From assembly GCA_016712525.1 (NCBI GenBank), contig JADJQX010000007.1:1302001-1366000 (forward strand): a stretch of DNA of 64,000 bases. Direction: 5' to 3'. Both the position numbers and the translations under genes were made by a program. The notes beneath the pieces were generated by a model, which worked only from the letters and a program-made list of their open reading frames with translations, was not told where the DNA came from and did not search any database. Shown one piece after another: positions 8,646 to 16,990 of this stretch (positions are counted from its first letter, which is position 1; the number at the start of each line of letters is the position of its first letter). Source of the DNA: Myxococcales bacterium (GTDB taxonomy: Bacteria; Myxococcota_A; Polyangia; Polyangiales; Polyangiaceae).

Positions 8646-9767
8646 ATGGAACGCACGGAATCCGAGGTCGCACGGTCTCTCGACCCCGAGGCCCTCGCCG
8701 GCCAGCTCCTCGTCGTCGGGTACGACGGCCCGAGCCCGAGCGAGACGCTTCTCGCCGATCATCGCGCGGGAAGGCTCGGAGGCTTCATCGTCTTCAAGCG
8801 GAACGTGACCCCCGGGCGCGACGGGCTCCACGCGCTCGCCGCGACGCTCGGTGAGCTCGCACGGGAAGCACCCGAGGGGCTCCCTCCGCTCCTCGCGATC
8901 GACCAAGAAGGTGGCCGGGTCGCGAGGCTCGGCCCGCCCGTGCTCACGCTGCCGACGATGCGAGCGCTCGGGTCGACCGGCGACGTGGATCTCGTCCGCC
9001 GCGCGGGCCTTGCGATCGCCGAAGAGCTTCGCGCCATCGGTCTGACGATGAGCTTCGCGCCGATCCTCGACGTCGACTCGAACCCGAAGAACCCCATCAT
9101 CGGAGACCGCGCGTTCGGCACGACGGCCGACGTCGCGGCTCGCTTGGCGCTCGCGTTCGCGAAGGGGATCGAAGAGGGCGGGCTGCTCGCGTGTGGAAAA
9201 CACTTCCCCGGACACGGCGACACCGACACGGACTCCCACGTGGAGCTGCCCATCGTGCGCCGCTCGCGGGGCGCCCTCGAAGCGACCGAGCTGCGCCCCT
9301 TCGAGCTCGCGGCGAAGACCTCCCTCCCCGCCCTCATGAGCGCCCACGTGCTCTACCCTGCCCTCGATCCCGACGCGCCCGCTACGCTCTCAAAGGCGAT
9401 CTCCACGGACCTCCTGCGCACGACGCTCGGCTTTCGCGGCGTGCTCGTGTCGGACGACCTCGAGATGAAAGCGCTCTCGCAAGAGGTCGAAACCACTGCG
9501 GTTTCCGCGATCGCAGCCGGCTGCGACATGGCGCTCGTGTGCTCGAGCGAGCCTATGGTCCGGCGCGCGCGCGCCGCCCTCGCGGGCAGGATGGAGCGCG
9601 ATCCGGCGTTCCGCGCGCGGTGCGAACAGGCCCTCGAGCGCGGGCTCTCCATGCGCCGCGCGTGCCGGCCGGTCTCCGTCACGCGCGAAGAGCGCGACGC
9701 GGTCCTCGCCGGACACGCCGACATCGCCGCCGAGCTCGGAGCCCTCGGCTCGCGGAGGGGCTCGTGA
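8646..9767 (+). CDS. nagZ: beta-N-acetylhexosaminidase (GH3, NagZ family)
   Basis: A 373-aa glycoside hydrolase family 3 enzyme removing GlcNAc from muropeptides in cell-wall recycling. Visible motifs are LAIDQEGGRVARL (substrate loop), the NagZ signature KHFPGHGDTDTDSH with the His/Asp catalytic dyad, and VLVSDDLEMKAL with the nucleophile Asp. Length matches the single-domain bacterial enzymes, and no signal peptide is seen, so it is cytoplasmic. A -10-like TAGACT lies 8 nt before the ATG and there is no Shine-Dalgarno, so it may be leaderless. Its stop overlaps the hutI GTG (GTGA), so the two form an operon despite unrelated pathways. Confidence 0.93.
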   Translation: MERTESEVARSLDPEALAGQLLVVGYDGPSPSETLLADHRAGRLGGFIVFKRNVTPGRDGLHALAATLGELAREAPEGLPPLLAIDQEGGRVARLGPPVLTLPTMRALGSTGDVDLVRRAGLAIAEELRAIGLTMSFAPILDVDSNPKNPIIGDRAFGTTADVAARLALAFAKGIEEGGLLACGKHFPGHGDTDTDSHVELPIVRRSRGALEATELRPFELAAKTSLPALMSAHVLYPALDPDAPATLSKAISTDLLRTTLGFRGVLVSDDLEMKALSQEVETTAVSAIAAGCDMALVCSSEPMVRRARAALAGRMERDPAFRARCEQALERGLSMRRACRPVSVTREERDAVLAGHADIAAELGALGSRRGS

Positions 9768-11002
9768 CGACGGCCGAGCCCACCGTCTTCACGGCGCCCC
9801 GCATCGTCACCTGCGACCCCGCCACGGCGACGACGGCGAACCCGCTCGGAGTCATCGAGGACGGAGCCATCGCCGTCGACGAGCACGGCCAGTTCTCGTT
9901 CGTCGGGAGCCGCGCCGACGCCCCCCGCGGGCTCCGCACGATCGCGCTGGGTGGCGTGGTGCTCCCCGGCCTCGTCGACGCGCACACCCACGCGGCGTGG
10001 GTCGGGTCGCGCCACGACGAATACGCGATGCGCATGGCCGGGTGCGACTACCGCGACATCGCGGCGCGAGGCGGCGGGATCGTGGCCTCCCAGCGGGCCA
10101 TCGCCGAGGTCGACACGGAGGCCGTCGCTCGGGTGCTCGAGGCACGCCTTCGTCGCATGGCGGCTCTCGGAGTAACCACCGTGGAGGTGAAGAGCGGATA
10201 CGGGCTCGTCCCCGAGCTCGAGCTCCGGCAGCTGCGTGCCATCGCGCAGGCGCGAGAAGACGGGAGCCTGCCTCACGTCGTCCCGACCTTCCTCGGATTG
10301 CATGCCCTCCCGAAGGACATGCGCGACGATCGGGACGCCTACGTCGCGCGCGTCGTCGGGGAGCTCTTGCCTCGCGTGGCCGCCGAGGGGCTCGCGCGCT
10401 ACGTCGACGCGTACGTGGACGCGAACGCCTTCTCCACGGCCGAAGCGAAGGGGCTCGGCATCGCGGCCCGTGGGCTCGGCCTCGACGTCCGTCTTCACGT
10501 GGGCCAATTCGCCGACGTCGGAGGCGCCGAGCTCTCCGCCGAGCTCGGCGCGCACTCCGCCGACCACCTCGAAAACGTGGGCGCGAAGGGAGTGCTCGCG
10601 CTCGCGTCCGCCGGTGTCTTCGCGGGGCTCCTCCCCCTCGCGAGCTTCACGCTCGGACAGGCACCTCCCGACGTCGCAGCGCTTCGAGCGGCGGGCGTCC
10701 GGCTCGTCGTGGCGAGCGACGCCAACCCCGGCACGGCCCCGACCGAGAGCCTCCCCCTCGCGCTCGCGTTCGCCGTCAGGAGCTATGGCCTCTCGCCGGA
10801 CGAAGCGCTCCTCGGGGCGACGCGAAACGCCGCGGAGAGCCTCGGGCTCGGGGCTAGCAAGGGCCGGATCCGGGTCGGCTACGACGCCGACTTCGCGGCC
10901 TTCGATCTTCCGCACGAGATCGGGGTCGTTCAACCGTTCGGAGTCGCCCGCACGCGCCTCGTCGTGCGCGAGGGGCACGCGCTCCACGGCACGCTCGCCT
11001 AG
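9764..11002 (+). CDS. hutI: imidazolonepropionase
   Basis: A 412-aa amidohydrolase of histidine breakdown converting imidazolone-5-propionate to N-formimino-glutamate. It has the metal motif DAHTHAAWVGSRHDEY, the arginine-rich RDIAARGGGIV loop, VEVKSGYGL, SADHLE, and VASDANPGTAP with the metal-binding Asp, all typical of HutI. The usual HA(D/E)(E/Q) metal segment reads HVGQF here, keeping the His but changing the next two residues. GTG 9764 has GGAGGGG 4 nt upstream and overlaps the nagZ stop. hutH, hutU and hutG are not in the window. The stop codon shares a CTAG with the stop of the convergent permease gene. Confidence 0.93.
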   Translation: MTTAEPTVFTAPRIVTCDPATATTANPLGVIEDGAIAVDEHGQFSFVGSRADAPRGLRTIALGGVVLPGLVDAHTHAAWVGSRHDEYAMRMAGCDYRDIAARGGGIVASQRAIAEVDTEAVARVLEARLRRMAALGVTTVEVKSGYGLVPELELRQLRAIAQAREDGSLPHVVPTFLGLHALPKDMRDDRDAYVARVVGELLPRVAAEGLARYVDAYVDANAFSTAEAKGLGIAARGLGLDVRLHVGQFADVGGAELSAELGAHSADHLENVGAKGVLALASAGVFAGLLPLASFTLGQAPPDVAALRAAGVRLVVASDANPGTAPTESLPLALAFAVRSYGLSPDEALLGATRNAAESLGLGASKGRIRVGYDADFAAFDLPHEIGVVQPFGVARTRLVVREGHALHGTLA

Positions 11003-11904
11003 ACGTCGCCGTCGTCGTGGTGTTGGCCGAGCCCACGGGGAGCAGCGCGCCCACGCGTGCCCACGAAGACGAGCACGAGCAGGGTGCCGACGTAGGGGAG
11101 CGCGGCGAAGAGCTGTGGGAGCGCGCCGCCGCGATCCTGGAGCACGAAGCCTGCCGCATCCAGGGTCGCGAAGACCGCGCACGCCAGCACGGCGCGGCCT
11201 GGCCTCCACCCCGCGACGATGACCGCGGCGAGGGCGATGAAACCACGGCCGCCCGTCATGCCCGACTGGAACTGGCGCTGCTCGAACGCGAGGGCGACGC
11301 CGCCTAGCCCCGCGAGCAAGCACCCGAGCACCACCGCCCCGAAGCGCACACGCCCCACGGGGACCGCCGCCGCGTGCGCCGAGCGCGGATCGTCTCCGGA
11401 TGCGCGAATCCAGAGGCCGAGCCACGAACGACCGACGAGCCAGACCGTGGCCAAGATCGCCGCCACGAAGACCCAGGTCATCGGGTCCACGATCACCCGG
11501 AGGACCGGCGAGCGGGTGTCGAAATACGAAAAACCCATCACATTCGGAGAGTTGGCGCTCGAATGATAGAATGCCCGGAGGAGGGAACGGGTGCCCCCGA
11601 CGGCGATCAGGTTGAGCGCGAGGCCGCTCACGATCGCGTCGACGCGAGCCCGGACGACGAGCACCGCGTGAACGACGCCGAAGAGCGCCCCGGTGAGCGC
11701 GCCCCCGACGAGACCCGCCACGGGGCTCCCCGTCGCCTCGTGGATGGCGACGGCTCCGAACGCGGCGCCGAGCATGGTCCCCTCGAGCGCGATGTTGGGG
11801 ACCCCCGAGCGCTCGGACAGCACGCCCCCCATCGCCGCGAACCCCAACGGGACGGTCATGCGGAGCGACGCGGCGACGAACGCCGCCGAGAAGAGGCCGC
11901 TCAT
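10999..11904 (-). CDS. nucleoside-type ABC transporter permease (second permease)
   Basis: A 301-aa integral membrane protein with about 8-9 hydrophobic helices. It starts MSGLFSAAFVAASLRMTVPL and contains LSERSGVPNIALEGTMLGAA, the signature of the BmpA-linked (NupQ/YufQ, RfuD-like) permeases related to the branched-chain family. It would pair with the permease encoded just upstream to move purine nucleosides or a similar ligand, energised by the double ATPase at 12941. ATG 11904 overlaps the upstream stop (ATGA). The 3' end overlaps hutI by 4 bp, convergent. The substrate is inferred from family only. Confidence 0.88.
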   Translation of the reverse strand: MSGLFSAAFVAASLRMTVPLGFAAMGGVLSERSGVPNIALEGTMLGAAFGAVAIHEATGSPVAGLVGGALTGALFGVVHAVLVVRARVDAIVSGLALNLIAVGGTRSLLRAFYHSSANSPNVMGFSYFDTRSPVLRVIVDPMTWVFVAAILATVWLVGRSWLGLWIRASGDDPRSAHAAAVPVGRVRFGAVVLGCLLAGLGGVALAFEQRQFQSGMTGGRGFIALAAVIVAGWRPGRAVLACAVFATLDAAGFVLQDRGGALPQLFAALPYVGTLLVLVFVGTRGRAAPRGLGQHHDDGDV

Positions 11905-12944
11905 CGGGCTCCCTCCATGGACCGTCCGCGAACCATGAGACGCTCGCCGAGCACGACGAGCACGATCGCGAGGCCTTCGAGCACGCTCATCACGTCCCGC
12001 GGCACGTGCGCGTTCACGACGAGGCCACCTTGCTCGAGCACACCGAAGAAGAGGGCGGCGCCGACGAGACCTCCGGCGCTCCCACGGCCGATCATGGCCA
12101 CCGCGAGCCCCCCGAACCCGGCGCCCGCGCCGAGGCCGAGCTCGAAGTATCCCTTGTACCCGAGCACGGTCGCGGACGACGCGAGGCCCGCGAGCGCTCC
12201 CGAGAGGAGCATCGCCTGCGCGACCCGAGACGTGACCGGGAGCCCTGCGGCGCGCGCCGCGGACGGGTTCTCCCCGACGAGCCACAGCTCACGCACCCGC
12301 GTGCGCCGGAACGCGGACGAGGCCATGAACGCGACCGCCACGGCGAGGCCGACCGAGAGGCTCGCGGACGACCCACGGAACGCGTCCGAGAGGACGTCGA
12401 GCCTGGGGATCCGCGCGGACGGTACGACGTCCCGCGTCCGCGTGGTCCCGGCCAGGGCGAGCCCCGACGCGAGCGCCAGCGAGAGGAGCGCGTCGGCGAC
12501 CTTGTTCATGAGGACGGTCGACAGGACCTCGTGGACTCCGCGACGCGCCTTGAGGAGGGCGGGAGGCATCGCCCACACGGCCCCCGCCAGCATCGCGGCC
12601 GCGACGACCACGAGCCACGCGACCGGACGGGGCGTCCCCTGAGGCAAGCCGGCGCCGACGACCGCCGAGACCAAGCTCGCGACGGCGATCTGCCCTTCCG
12701 CGCCGACGTTGAAGAGCTTCGCGCGCAGCCCAACGTCGATCGCGACGCCCGCGAAGAGGAGCGGGGTCGCCTTGAAGAGGACCTGACCTATGCCGTACGC
12801 GGAGCCGAGAGTGCCCTCGAGGAGCGCGCCGGCCATTCGAGCGGGCGACTCGCCGTACGCGAGCACGACGAGCCCGAAGGCGACGTACGTCGCGAGGAGC
12901 GCGAACGCGACGACGGCGAGCCGGTCCACGGCGCGTGCGCTCAC
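11901..12944 (-). CDS. nucleoside-type ABC transporter permease (first permease)
   Basis: A 347-aa membrane protein with about 9-10 hydrophobic helices. The segments FKATPLLFAGVAIDVGLRAK and LFNVGAEGQIAVA are the conserved substrate-channel signature of NupP/YufP-type permeases. GTG 12944 is preferred because it overlaps the ATPase stop (GTGA) and lies behind GGGGAGGGGAG; the frame extends to 13220 but that part is antisense-like and arginine-rich. Middle gene of an ATPase-permease-permease operon. No BMP-family binding lipoprotein is in the window, so the receptor must be encoded elsewhere or the system lacks one. Confidence 0.88.
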   Translation of the reverse strand: MSARAVDRLAVVAFALLATYVAFGLVVLAYGESPARMAGALLEGTLGSAYGIGQVLFKATPLLFAGVAIDVGLRAKLFNVGAEGQIAVASLVSAVVGAGLPQGTPRPVAWLVVVAAAMLAGAVWAMPPALLKARRGVHEVLSTVLMNKVADALLSLALASGLALAGTTRTRDVVPSARIPRLDVLSDAFRGSSASLSVGLAVAVAFMASSAFRRTRVRELWLVGENPSAARAAGLPVTSRVAQAMLLSGALAGLASSATVLGYKGYFELGLGAGAGFGGLAVAMIGRGSAGGLVGAALFFGVLEQGGLVVNAHVPRDVMSVLEGLAIVLVVLGERLMVRGRSMEGAR

Positions 12945-14422
12945 GAGCTCCCCTCCCCGAGCATGGCCCGGCCGATCTCTTCGTCGGAGGAGGTGACGGG
13001 GAGCTCGCGGGCTCGGCCGCGGAAGAGCACGAGGATCCGCGACGCGAGCTCGCGAAGCTCGCCGAGGTCGGCGCTCACGACGACCACGCCGCACGAGCTC
13101 GCCGCTTCGCGAATTCCCTCGCGAATCGTGTGTGCGGCGCCGGGGTCCACGCCCCGCGTGGGGTGCGCCAGGACGAGCAGCTTCGCGCCCGCCGAGACAC
13201 GCGCAAATGCACGGGCACACACGACTTTTTGTTGATTCCCCCCCGAGAGAGCGCGCGCCGGGAGGTCGAGCTCGAGCGCGTCTCCGGAGCCGCGCACACG
13301 GACGGCCTCGAGCCTGCGCCGAGCCTCGGCGTCCATGGCCTTCGCGTCGAGCAGACCGAACCGGGAGTACCGCGCGTGCTCCCCGAGGAGGACGTTGTCG
13401 CGCAAGGGGACGTCGAGACAGAGCCCCTCTCGGTGGCGGTCCTCGTGAACGACGGCTACCTGCGCAGGGAGCGACACCGATCCGGACTCGGCCCCCACCG
13501 CCCCCGCGAGCAGGTGGACGAGCTCCTCTTGGCCGTTGCCGGCGACACCCGCCACACCGACGATCTCACCTTCGCGCACCACGAGATCGAGCTCGCGCAG
13601 CCGCCCTACGCTCGCACGGGTGAGGGTTGCCACGGCAGCTCCGCGCTCACGGGGCGGTGCGGGCTCGAGGCGCGCCGTCGCGCCGCCGAGGATCGCGTGC
13701 TCGACGCGCGCCATCGTCTCGGCGTCGACGGCCCCGCGGGAGAGCGGCTCGTCGAGGGTGACCTCCCCTCGACGAAGCACCGTCACCGCGTCCGCGTGTC
13801 GACGAATCTCGTCCAGCTTGTGGCTCACCACGGCGACCGCGCGTCCCTCGGCTGCCAAGTCGTGAAGGATGCCGTAGAGGTCGTCGGCCTCACGCGGCGA
13901 CAGGATCGCAGTGGGCTCGTCGAGGAGGAGGACCTTCGCGTCGGCGTAGAGCGCCCTCGCGAGCTCGAGGCGCTGACGGTCTCCGACCCCGAGGGCGGCG
14001 ACGTCGCTCGCCAGATCGAGACGCGCACCGAGACGCGACAGGATCGCTTCGACCTTCTGCCGCGCGAGATCGGCGCGAAACGCCCCCCAAGGCCCCTTCG
14101 GCGGCGCCGAGAGCACCACGTTCTCGAGGGCCGAGAGGCCTTCGACGAGGGAAAAGTGCTGCGCCACGAGCGCGATCCCGGCGGCCCGGGCCGCGCGCGG
14201 GCTCGCCTCGACGGCACGCGCCCCCGCGACCTCCACCGCTCCCGAATCGGGCCGAACGAGGCCCGCCAGAACCCGGAGCGCCGTGGTCTTTCCCGCTCCA
14301 TTTTCCCCAGCGATAACAAGCACCTTACCAGCGGACACGGTCAGATCGACGTTCGACACCACGCGGACGCCCCCATAGGTCTTCGAAATCCCATGGAGTC
14401 GAGCGAGAGCGGCGCCACGCAC
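12941..14422 (-). CDS. ABC transporter ATPase with two nucleotide-binding domains, nucleoside/sugar type
   Basis: A 493-aa fused ATPase. Domain 1 (about 1-235) has Walker A GENGAGKT, and LGVGDRQRLELARAL with LLLDEPTAIL as signature and Walker B; the signature is degenerate (VGDRQ). Domain 2 (about 255-490) has the shortened GVAGNGQEELVHLL in place of Walker A and ALSGGNQQKVV with a clear signature, followed by LVLAHPTRG as an altered Walker B. This asymmetry is normal in the RbsA/NupO/YufO family. It starts at GTG 14422 with a -10-like TAGGCT 7 nt upstream. First gene of the transporter operon. Confidence 0.92.
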   Translation of the reverse strand: MRGAALARLHGISKTYGGVRVVSNVDLTVSAGKVLVIAGENGAGKTTALRVLAGLVRPDSGAVEVAGARAVEASPRAARAAGIALVAQHFSLVEGLSALENVVLSAPPKGPWGAFRADLARQKVEAILSRLGARLDLASDVAALGVGDRQRLELARALYADAKVLLLDEPTAILSPREADDLYGILHDLAAEGRAVAVVSHKLDEIRRHADAVTVLRRGEVTLDEPLSRGAVDAETMARVEHAILGGATARLEPAPPRERGAAVATLTRASVGRLRELDLVVREGEIVGVAGVAGNGQEELVHLLAGAVGAESGSVSLPAQVAVVHEDRHREGLCLDVPLRDNVLLGEHARYSRFGLLDAKAMDAEARRRLEAVRVRGSGDALELDLPARALSGGNQQKVVCARAFARVSAGAKLLVLAHPTRGVDPGAAHTIREGIREAASSCGVVVVSADLGELRELASRILVLFRGRARELPVTSSDEEIGRAMLGEGSS

Positions 14423-14552
14423 GAACCCGAGCCTAACCCGGAACGCCTCGGTCCTCGCACTTCGTTCGTAGCCGCGCGGTACCTGCCCCTCTCGGAGAAG
14501 ATCCGACCTTGGGCTTTGCCATTCCTGCGCGCCAGAGTACGGTTTTCAGGAG

Positions 14553-15122
14553 ATGGGCAAGCTCATTCCTCCACGGCATCGCCGCGCAGCCTCGCTCGTC
14601 GAGTACGCGGTCTTGCTCGTCGGCGTCCTCTTGGTCGCTGCGGGCGCCACCAAGTTGCTCGGGGGCGCCCTCTCGAGTCGCAGCTCGAGCGCCGGCAACG
14701 TCGTCTCCTCGGGTGGCGGGGGCGGCGGGGGCGGAGGCAGCGGCGGGGGCAGCGGCGGGGGGAGTGGAAGTGGCGGCTCGACGGCCAGCGGTGGCGGTGG
14801 CGGCGGCGGTGGTGGTGGCGGTGGCGGCGGTTCGATGGGTGGCGGTGGGCACGCCTCGAGCAAAGCATCGCTCGGAGGGGGCGCTTCGGGAGACGAGCTC
14901 AGCGGCGGGTCCAGGACGACCTCCGGAGGTGGCGAGGGCGCGAGTCAGGGCTCCGGCAGCTCGGACGGCGTGATGGCCGACATCGCCGACGGAGACATGA
15001 GCTCTCCGCGGATGAAGCGCCTCATCGCCATCTGCTTCCTCGGGGTCGGCGCGGCGGCGCTGGCGTACTACGGATACAAGGCAAAGAAGGCGCTCACGAA
15101 GAAGCCCGACGAGGCGGCGTAG
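14553..15122 (+). CDS. Flp-pilin-like membrane protein with polyglycine linker
   Basis: A 189-aa protein with an unusual build. Residues about 10-42 (RRAASLVEYAVLLVGVLLVA) resemble a Flp/Tad prepilin: a Glu-Tyr pair at +5/+6 if cut after Ala, and a hydrophobic helix. Residues about 54-95 are almost only Gly and Ser, then a Gly/Ser-rich stretch, and about 157-175 is a second hydrophobic helix (LIAICFLGVGAAALAYYGY) with a Lys-rich tail. The Flp cleavage Gly is Ala here. Two membrane anchors joined by a flexible polyglycine tether is not a standard pilin. ATG 14553 follows CAGGAG directly; a TACGGT box is 9 nt upstream. Function unknown. Confidence 0.75.
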   Translation: MGKLIPPRHRRAASLVEYAVLLVGVLLVAAGATKLLGGALSSRSSSAGNVVSSGGGGGGGGGSGGGSGGGSGSGGSTASGGGGGGGGGGGGGGSMGGGGHASSKASLGGGASGDELSGGSRTTSGGGEGASQGSGSSDGVMADIADGDMSSPRMKRLIAICFLGVGAAALAYYGYKAKKALTKKPDEAA

Positions 15123-15131
15123 GGGCCCCTA

Positions 15132-15147
15132 CGGGGCAGGCGCCCCG
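15132..15147. terminator. short hairpin between convergent genes
   Basis: A 6-bp stem CGGGGC/GCCCCG with a 4-nt loop in the 30-bp gap between the convergent Flp-like and kinase genes. It may act as a weak two-way terminator; no U-run is seen. Confidence 0.35.
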
Positions 15148-15152
15148 GCGTG

Positions 15153-16721
15153 TCAGCGTCGAATTCCTGCCCAACGAAGCACACGGGCCCACACGCCCTC
15201 GACCGGCGGCTCGGGGCTCGGAGGGGCGGGCGGTGTGGGAGGTGACTGCGGCCAAGGGGGAGAACCGGAGCCCATGTGGGGGCCGCGCGCACCTTCGACC
15301 GACGAAGGGTGCATGAATGGCCCGGGCTGTGGCGGGGCGTGGACGAGTGGCACCTCTGGCCCCGCAGGCCGCACGCGCGCCCGCACCGCGGCTTGCTCCC
15401 CCGTGTGGAGGCCCACCCCGCACGCCGCACAGTGGACGGCCCCCCTCGGATTGGGCGTGTTGCACATCGCGCAGCGGATCGTCGGGTCGACGCGCGTCTT
15501 CCCGGCGGAGAAGTCCTCGTGCTCGTCGCTCGCGACGAGGACAGGGAGCGCGTCGGGCGGCGCGGGCGCGGGCGCCGGCCGGGCGGGCGGGAGAGCGGGG
15601 GTGTGGGGAAACGGCGCGGGCCCTCGTGAAGGAGCCGTCTCCGGCCCCGCCTCGGGGACAGCGGGCCTCGACACGCGGGTCACGGCGGTGGCGTCGCGGG
15701 GGGGTGGGCGCGACGCACGTACGCGGGTGACGGCGGTCTCTTTTCGCCGCTGGACGCGTGTCTTGGCATCGTCCGAGAAGCCGTCGTCGTACGGGTCGTC
15801 CCCGAGATCGGCTTCGAGCTCGGCGCTCACCCCGAGCTCCGGGAGATCCGATGGGTCGAGCCGGAGCGACGCGCGCAGCGCAGCGGCCACGTCGGACATG
15901 GCGGCGAAGCGGTCCTTCGGGTCTTTGCGGAGGCACTTCTCGACGGCGCGCTCGAGCGCGAGGGTGATCTCGGTCCCCGGGACCCGAGACTGCATCGGCT
16001 CGGGCATCACGTTGAGGTGATTGTGGATCATCGCCGGCATCAGCGGATCCCGGAACGGGTTCGTGCCGGTGACGATCCGGTAGAGCAACACGCCGAGCGA
16101 GTAGATGTCCGTGCGCCCGTCGACAGCGCGCCCGAGGATCTGCTCGGGCGCCATGTAGTCGATCGTCCCGACGAGGACCCCGGTGCGCGTGAGGGCCGTC
16201 TCGGCCTCCCCCGCCGAGTGCGCCTTCGCGACGCCGAAGTCGAGGACCTTCACGAACGCCGGATCTTGCCCCCGCGACACGAGCATCACGTTCGCGGGCT
16301 TGAGGTCCCGATGGACGATCCCACCGCGGTGCGCCGCGTCGAGGGCGTCCGCGATCTGCGCGCCGACGTGCACGGCGAGCTCGGGATCGAGCCGCTCTTG
16401 GGTCTGGAGCACCTGCGAGAGGGTCTGCCCCTCGAGCAGCTCCATCACGAAGAACAGATCCCCCTCCTCGCTCCGGCCGAGATCGAAGACGTCGATGATG
16501 TTCTCGTGGACGATCCTCGCCGTGTGCTTCGCCTCGCGGAGAAACCTCCCGGTGATGGCCTCGTCGATCCGCACGCCCTCGCGCGTCCGTACGAGCTTGA
16601 CCGCGACGGGGCGCTGCATGACGAGGTCGAGCCCGCGGTACACGACCCCCATTCCTCCTTGCCCGAGTCGGGCATCGAGGCGGTAGCGGCCGGAGAGGAG
16701 TCGCGGGAGCTGCTCGTCCAA
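15153..16721 (-). CDS. Hanks-type serine/threonine protein kinase with zinc ribbon
   Basis: A 522-aa kinase. Gly loop GQGGMG at 20-25, catalytic Lys42 (VAVK), HRDLKPAN at 137-144, DFG at 161-163, and DYMAPEQ as the activation-segment end; all catalytic residues are present. After the kinase domain (about 13-275) comes a Pro/Ala/Thr-rich tail with repeated AVTRV segments, then a double CxxC zinc ribbon (CAMC...CAAC), then a Pro-rich end. No membrane segment, so cytoplasmic, unlike PASTA kinases. It starts at TTG 16721 with TATCCT 8 nt upstream and no Shine-Dalgarno. A PP2C phosphatase gene lies 1.5 kb away, beyond ddl; the two may act as a pair. Confidence 0.92.
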   Translation of the reverse strand: MDEQLPRLLSGRYRLDARLGQGGMGVVYRGLDLVMQRPVAVKLVRTREGVRIDEAITGRFLREAKHTARIVHENIIDVFDLGRSEEGDLFFVMELLEGQTLSQVLQTQERLDPELAVHVGAQIADALDAAHRGGIVHRDLKPANVMLVSRGQDPAFVKVLDFGVAKAHSAGEAETALTRTGVLVGTIDYMAPEQILGRAVDGRTDIYSLGVLLYRIVTGTNPFRDPLMPAMIHNHLNVMPEPMQSRVPGTEITLALERAVEKCLRKDPKDRFAAMSDVAAALRASLRLDPSDLPELGVSAELEADLGDDPYDDGFSDDAKTRVQRRKETAVTRVRASRPPPRDATAVTRVSRPAVPEAGPETAPSRGPAPFPHTPALPPARPAPAPAPPDALPVLVASDEHEDFSAGKTRVDPTIRCAMCNTPNPRGAVHCAACGVGLHTGEQAAVRARVRPAGPEVPLVHAPPQPGPFMHPSSVEGARGPHMGSGSPPWPQSPPTPPAPPSPEPPVEGVWARVLRWAGIRR

Positions 16722-16789
16722 GACCTACGAGGATAGCGCGCAATTCGGCGAGGGAGAGAGAACCTTCGCGACCTCGAACGAGCGCTTGG

Positions 16790-16990
16790 TCAGTCCCGGT
16801 AAAGAAGGCGGGCGAGCGTCTCTTTCCGGACCTCGTCCTCGTCGTCGAGGTCGTCCCGGGCCGAGAGGGCGCGGAGCTCGGCGTCGAGCGGGGCGAACTC
16901 CTCGAGTGACATGCGCGGCTCACCCCGCGCGAAGTACTCGTACGACTCGCGGTAGTCGAGGTAGCGCTTGTGGACGTCCCGGTCGACCAT
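16790..16990 (-). CDS. small acidic protein coupled to ddl
   Basis: A 66-aa protein, highly charged (MVDRDVHKRYLDYRESYEYF then an acidic stretch ARDDLDDEDEVRKE), predicted helical, no signal or membrane segment. Its ATG follows the ddl stop with no gap (TGAATG), which indicates translational coupling and argues for a real gene. I do not recognise a family. A role connected with D-Ala-D-Ala ligase or wall synthesis is a guess from linkage only. Confidence 0.6.
   Translation of the reverse strand: MVDRDVHKRYLDYRESYEYFARGEPRMSLEEFAPLDAELRALSARDDLDDEDEVRKETLARLLYRD

Noticed and set aside
14700..14860. Gly-coding GGN repeats taken as a non-coding microsatellite
   Set aside because: They are in frame within a gene with two membrane helices; the tract encodes a linker.
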